Assembly (NCBI GenBank): GCA_013813145.1
Contig: JACCSE010000121.1
Location: 1-8,478 of the forward strand
Direction of reading: 5' to 3'
Length of the DNA: 8,478 bases
Source: Gemmatimonadales bacterium
GTDB lineage: Bacteria; Gemmatimonadota; Gemmatimonadetes; Gemmatimonadales; GWC2-71-9
Under the pieces are notes generated by a model that did not search any database, was not told where the DNA came from, and worked only from the letters and a program-made list of their open reading frames with translations. The position numbers were made by a program, and so were the translations under genes. Position 1 is the stretch's first letter. Every line of letters begins with the position of its first letter. This document shows, in pieces, positions 6,401-8,478 of this stretch.

Positions 6401-8478
6401 CCGGTGCGCCGGTCACGGTCGAGATGAAGTCCACCCGGGGGCGGCCGAAGCGCACCGAGGTCGCCGCCCGCTCGAATGCATCGAGCACCGGATCCATGAC
6501 CGGCGAGTGAAAGGCGTGCGAAACGCGCAGCACCCTCGTTTCAACTCCTTCGGCACGCAGCGCGGCCAGCACAGCCTCCACCGCGGCGCTGGCCCCCGAC
6601 ACGACGACTTGCCCGGGTCCGTTGACGGCGGCCACGGAAACGGCGCCCCCATGCGACGCTATCGCCCGCATCACCTGGTCCTCACGCCCCAGCGCCGCGG
6701 CCATCATTCCCGGCTCCGGCAGCGCGTGCATCAAGCGCCCCCGCTCGGCAGCCAGCCGGAGACCGTCCTCCACGGTGAACACGCCTGCGACGCAGGCAGC
6801 GGCCAGCTCGCCGATGCTGTGCCCCAGCACCACATCCGGCATGACGCCCCAGGAGCGCCACAGCTCGGCCAGCGCCACCTGCACCGCGAACAGGGCCGGC
6901 TGCGCATAGTCCGCGCGGGCCAGCAGCGGTGCGACGCCGGGCGCCGGGTAGAGCACCTCGAGCAGGGAGCGCTCGAACGAGGAGTGCAGAAAGCGGTCGC
7001 ATCGCTCGAGCGCGGCACGGAAAACGGGCTGCGTGGCGTACAGATCGCGACCCATCCCCGGATAGTGCGCGCCCTGGCCGGTGAAAAGGAACGCGATGGA
7101 AGACCGACCGCCCGGATCCGTAGCGACGCGGGCAGCGTCACCGGCGGCACCCGCCGTGAGCCGCTCGCGCAGCTCCGCCGCCGTCCCGGCATCGAGGGCA
7201 AGGCGATGCTGGAAGGGGGCGCGGCCGGTGTTGGAGGTGAAACAGAAATCGGCGAGCGAATCCTGCGGCCGGGATGACAAGTGGTCGGCGTACCGCTTGG
7301 CGAGGTCTCGCAGCTCCACTTCGCTTCGGGCCGAAAGCGCGAGCAGGTGGCGAGGACGCTCCACTGCTGGAGCCGGCGATTCCGGTGCTGGGGCTTCCTC
7401 CACTACCAGGTGGCAATTCGTCCCGCCGACCCCCAAGGAGCTGACGCCCGCGCGCCGGGGTGATCCGTCGCTGCGCCAGGGAAGGAGCTGCCGGACCACG
7501 AAGAATGGGCTACGCTCGAAATCGATCGCCGGATTGGGCGTCTCGAAGTGCAGCGTAGGCGGGATCTGCCGGTGAGTGAGCGCGAGCACGGTCTTGATCA
7601 ACCCGGCGATGCCCGCCGCGGCATCGGTATGGCCGACATTGGTCTTCACCGAACCCAGTCCACAGAAGCCCGTCGCATCGGTGCCGAGGCGGAACGCCTT
7701 GGTCAGCGCGGCGACCTCGATAGGGTCGCCCAGGGCGGTGCCGGTGCCGTGGGCTTCGACATAGGTGACCGACCGCGGCTCGATGCCCCCCACGGCCTGC
7801 GCGAGTGCCACGACCTCGGCCTGGCCATCCACGCTCGGTGCCGCGATGCTCACCTTCCCCGCCCCGTCGTTGTTGACGGCGAAGCCCCGGATGATGGCGT
7901 ACACGGCGTCGCCGTCCACGACGGCTTCGTCGAGCCGCTTGAGCAGCACGACGCCCACACCGTCGCTGAAGACCGTTCCCTCGGCCCGCGCGTCGAAGGC
8001 CCGGCAGCGACCATCCGGCGAGGAGATGCCGCTCTTCTGATAACGGTAGCCCTGCACCGAGGGAACCACCACGCAGGCGCCGCCGGCGAGGCACAAGTCA
8101 GACTGGTAGGTGAGCAGACTCTGACATGCCTGGGCGACCGCGACCAGCGAGGACGAGCAGGCGGTCTGCACGGCGATGCTGGGACCGCGTAGATCGAGGA
8201 GGTAGGAAGTGCGGGTGGCGAGAAGATCCTTGTCGTTGCCCAGCAGGATCTGGTACGCCTCCGGATCCTCCGCGGTCGCGAGTCGCTCGACTTGCCGACG
8301 GTCCCCGCACAGGTTCTGCAGCAGGTATGTGCTGAGCCTGGAGCCGGCGAACACCCCGACCGACTTTCCGCAGGTTGCGCCGTGGTACCCGGCGTCCTCC
8401 ATGGCCTCCCAGGCGCATTCGAGCCAGAGCCGCTGCTGCGGATCGAGCAGCCTCGCCTCACGCGGGCTGGTGCGAAAG
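3438..8478 (-). CDS. Type I modular polyketide synthase, KS-AT-DH-KR-ACP, 5' end off the window
   Basis: Multidomain enzyme that extends an acyl chain by one malonyl unit; residues are numbered from the Met codon at 8402-8400. That Met is internal: 25 more codons stay open to the right edge and encode KS core sequence (SPREARLLDPQQRLWLE), so the true start lies beyond 8478. Domains: KS to about 337, AT 437-735, DH 801-1090, structural plus catalytic KR 1106-1500, ACP 1578-1650. KS, AT and ACP have intact catalytic residues; DH and especially KR do not. There is no ER, methyltransferase or thioesterase, and the protein ends four residues after the ACP, leaving no room for a docking tail. The KS signature VQTACSSS and GQAEVV-type sequence resemble KSs of mixed NRPS/PKS lines in myxobacteria and cyanobacteria. 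Product and release route cannot be read from this window. Confidence 0.96.
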   Translation of the reverse strand, partial: FRTSPREARLLDPQQRLWLECAWEAMEDAGYHGATCGKSVGVFAGSRLSTYLLQNLCGDRRQVERLATAEDPEAYQILLGNDKDLLATRTSYLLDLRGPSIAVQTACSSSLVAVAQACQSLLTYQSDLCLAGGACVVVPSVQGYRYQKSGISSPDGRCRAFDARAEGTVFSDGVGVVLLKRLDEAVVDGDAVYAIIRGFAVNNDGAGKVSIAAPSVDGQAEVVALAQAVGGIEPRSVTYVEAHGTGTALGDPIEVAALTKAFRLGTDATGFCGLGSVKTNVGHTDAAAGIAGLIKTVLALTHRQIPPTLHFETPNPAIDFERSPFFVVRQLLPWRSDGSPRRAGVSSLGVGGTNCHLVVEEAPAPESPAPAVERPRHLLALSARSEVELRDLAKRYADHLSSRPQDSLADFCFTSNTGRAPFQHRLALDAGTAAELRERLTAGAAGDAARVATDPGGRSSIAFLFTGQGAHYPGMGRDLYATQPVFRAALERCDRFLHSSFERSLLEVLYPAPGVAPLLARADYAQPALFAVQVALAELWRSWGVMPDVVLGHSIGELAAACVAGVFTVEDGLRLAAERGRLMHALPEPGMMAAALGREDQVMRAIASHGGAVSVAAVNGPGQVVVSGASAAVEAVLAALRAEGVETRVLRVSHAFHSPVMDPVLDAFERAATSVRFGRPRVDFISTVTGAPVDAEIATRAYWRDQIRCPVRFADALAALQKRGPTVLVEIGPHPVLLGMARLSSTGSYLEFLPSLARNRADWEAILESLGRLYERGVAIDWRGFDAPYPRRRLHLPTYPFRRRRHWVEPPGPLDSSPAVKPAESNSLLGRRLPLPFSSEIRFEARLSRRSVPHLDDHRLFGTVVVAASSSLAMFLAAAEAAFGSRACILEETAFLRPLVIPENGARVVQVVLAPVPNEEGTYGLQLVSRSDLSQPHVAGAWTLHATGRLRLPDALPTEQADLEALVHPGASAVSGRTFYEEAWAPGANTGPAFRWIERIWRWDDQAVAQAAPPDLSDEGEHYPLSPGAIEACFQTLFHGGEFETRALAEQGVLYVPFTIERFAFHGRPPAHRMWCQGRARERYSVDAPAKGGDMRLLDDMGRVIAEITGFEVRRLRRDAVRHDGMDRHDLLHRIVWEPQAVGAASKPVAGNWLILAGGTGAGAHLAAALEERGASCLVIDSRDLDALRARLRQPDRGSLRGAIYLPGPDPAAGEAECTELLDLVQTLASEPAPLRLWLVTRGVHAVLSDEALPGARQAALWGMGRVIAREIPSLGFTCVDLDGDMSELPGLLNEIEAGGEREIAIRQDRRYVARLVPYSLPRGPRAAALSFRTDVTYLVTDGLSSQGQCVVDWLIRHGARHLILTASASSSAPDPPTDPSDEAGVELRLVQTDSLDPAETVRRLRQMWPNMPPLKGIVHLDLPMDDGVLPAQTRERFDSVLAGAALGWALHEETRTLPLDCFICFSTSAALLGTPGQSSYAAAGASLDALVQHRRQQGLAGLSVNWGPWAEVGKAAVLPAALQERLRRQGWTPLPTDTALEVLGALLRSDAVQMGVLPIDWAVYLAAQSPGESHPLLQRVARGNDVKPGVEAPGPAASDSPGSLVGYLRQRVAEVLGVGSDEVPDGEPLLDLGLDSLSALMFANRLHADLGRDVSITTIIDAPSLQALAAAIAVAPGP
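3453..3671 (-). other. Acyl carrier protein (ACP) domain
   Basis: Carries the growing chain on a phosphopantetheine arm attached to Ser1612 in LGLDSLSAL. Preceding VAEVLGV and following FANRLHADLG are typical carrier-protein helices. It is the last domain; only APGP follows residue 1650. Confidence 0.95.
3903..5087 (-). other. Ketoreductase (KR) region, probably catalytically dead
   Basis: Structural subdomain 1106-1300 (LLHRIVWEP at its start) and catalytic subdomain 1310-1500. The NADPH motif, usually TGGLGGLG, reads TDGLSSQG (1316-1323), and the following LLGRS-type segment is LTASASS, without Arg. The catalytic tetrad Lys-Ser-Tyr-Asn reads Ala1420, Thr1443, Tyr1456, Gly1460, so only Tyr is retained. 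MDD at 1400-1402, in place of LDD, suggests descent from a B-type KR. Late motifs such as LSVNWGPWAEVG (1478-1489) are intact, so the fold is probably maintained. Confidence 0.9.
5133..6002 (-). other. Dehydratase (DH) domain with altered active site
   Basis: Double-hotdog domain that in active form removes water from a beta-hydroxyacyl chain. The first motif HxxxGxxxxP reads H833-RLF-G837-TVVV-A842: the His is kept and the Pro is replaced by Ala. The second motif, normally DxxxQ, reads E1006-ACF-Q1010, so the catalytic Asp is Glu. The GYxYGPxF motif is represented by GANTGPAF (962-969). Length and fold segments look complete. Activity is doubtful, and the substrate would have to come from the KR, which itself looks inactive. 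Confidence 0.85.
6198..7094 (-). other. Acyltransferase (AT) domain, malonyl-type
   Basis: Loads the extender unit onto the ACP. The start motif is FLFTGQGAHYPGMG (438-451). The nucleophile Ser529 lies in GHSIGE, and the partner His632 is the last residue of HAFH (629-632). HAFH, rather than YASH, and Ile after the serine both point to malonyl-CoA rather than methylmalonyl-CoA. The domain runs into LPTYPFRRRRHW (771-782), the usual post-AT linker. Confidence 0.93.
7392..8478 (-). other. Ketosynthase (KS) domain, N-terminus missing
   Basis: Condensation domain of the PKS. The catalytic triad is complete: Cys82 in VQTACSSS, His218 in EAHGTGT and His258 in KTNVGHTDAAAG. The end motif GGTNCHLVVEEAP is at 327-339. 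Gln79 where many modular KSs have Asp, together with ECAWEA (last 25 upstream codons), GISSPDGRCRAFDA and NNDGAGKVSIAAPSVDGQAE, resembles the KS type found after NRPS modules. Roughly 60-90 N-terminal residues lie beyond the edge. Confidence 0.95.

Noticed and set aside
6060..7277. Long plus-strand open frame of about 400 codons opposite the PKS AT region
   Set aside because: It lies antisense to intact AT catalytic motifs and has low-complexity, His/Arg-rich composition typical of GC-rich antisense frames.
8400..8402. ATG as the start of the PKS
   Set aside because: The frame stays open to the window edge and the upstream codons encode conserved KS core sequence, so this Met is internal.

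Overview
The window is GC-rich and densely coded. It holds two blocks that meet tail to tail near position 3180. The best taxonomic clue is the lipoprotein at 1565-3160. Its repeats (pattern TSTTG..D.DGY..RVD....IG, then G.NPRTV.V) resemble, from memory, proteins common in Gemmatimonadota. Propeller repeats of the WGSS..DVFAVG type also occur widely in Myxococcota. I therefore suggest Gemmatimonadota with moderate confidence; no rRNA or other marker is present to settle it.

Plus strand, 1-3160. First comes the C-terminal half of a MalG-like sugar ABC permease, cut by the left edge. Two bases later comes its MalK/UgpC-type ATPase, which has an unusually short C-terminal regulatory domain. A convincing housekeeping-type promoter (TTGACA, 17-bp spacer, TAGGCT) lies across the end of the ATPase gene. 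It probably drives the next gene, a 531-residue lipoprotein made of two Cys-paired beta-sandwich-like repeats followed by seven propeller-type repeats.

Minus strand, 8478-3196. A large type I polyketide synthase (PKS) fills the right 60 percent of the window and runs off the right edge, so its N-terminus is missing. Visible domain order is KS-AT-DH-KR-ACP, with no ER, methyltransferase, thioesterase or C-terminal docking extension. KS, AT (malonyl-type HAFH motif) and ACP carry all their key residues. The KR has lost its NADPH glycine motif and three of four catalytic-tetrad residues, and the DH has its catalytic Asp changed to Glu and its motif Pro changed to Ala. The module is thus probably non-reducing in effect, although it keeps a full-length reductive segment. 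Downstream of it is a 63-residue unrecognised protein with a strong ribosome binding site, a possible promoter of its own, and a perfect 7-bp inverted repeat over the putative -10 region.

The left block looks like ordinary sugar uptake plus a surface lipoprotein. The right block looks like the 3' end of a natural-product cluster, probably of mixed PKS/NRPS type judging by the KS. No RNA genes, CRISPR arrays, insertion sequences or attachment sites were seen. I found no wholly new system; the strongest lead is the open but catalytically eroded reductive segment of the PKS.
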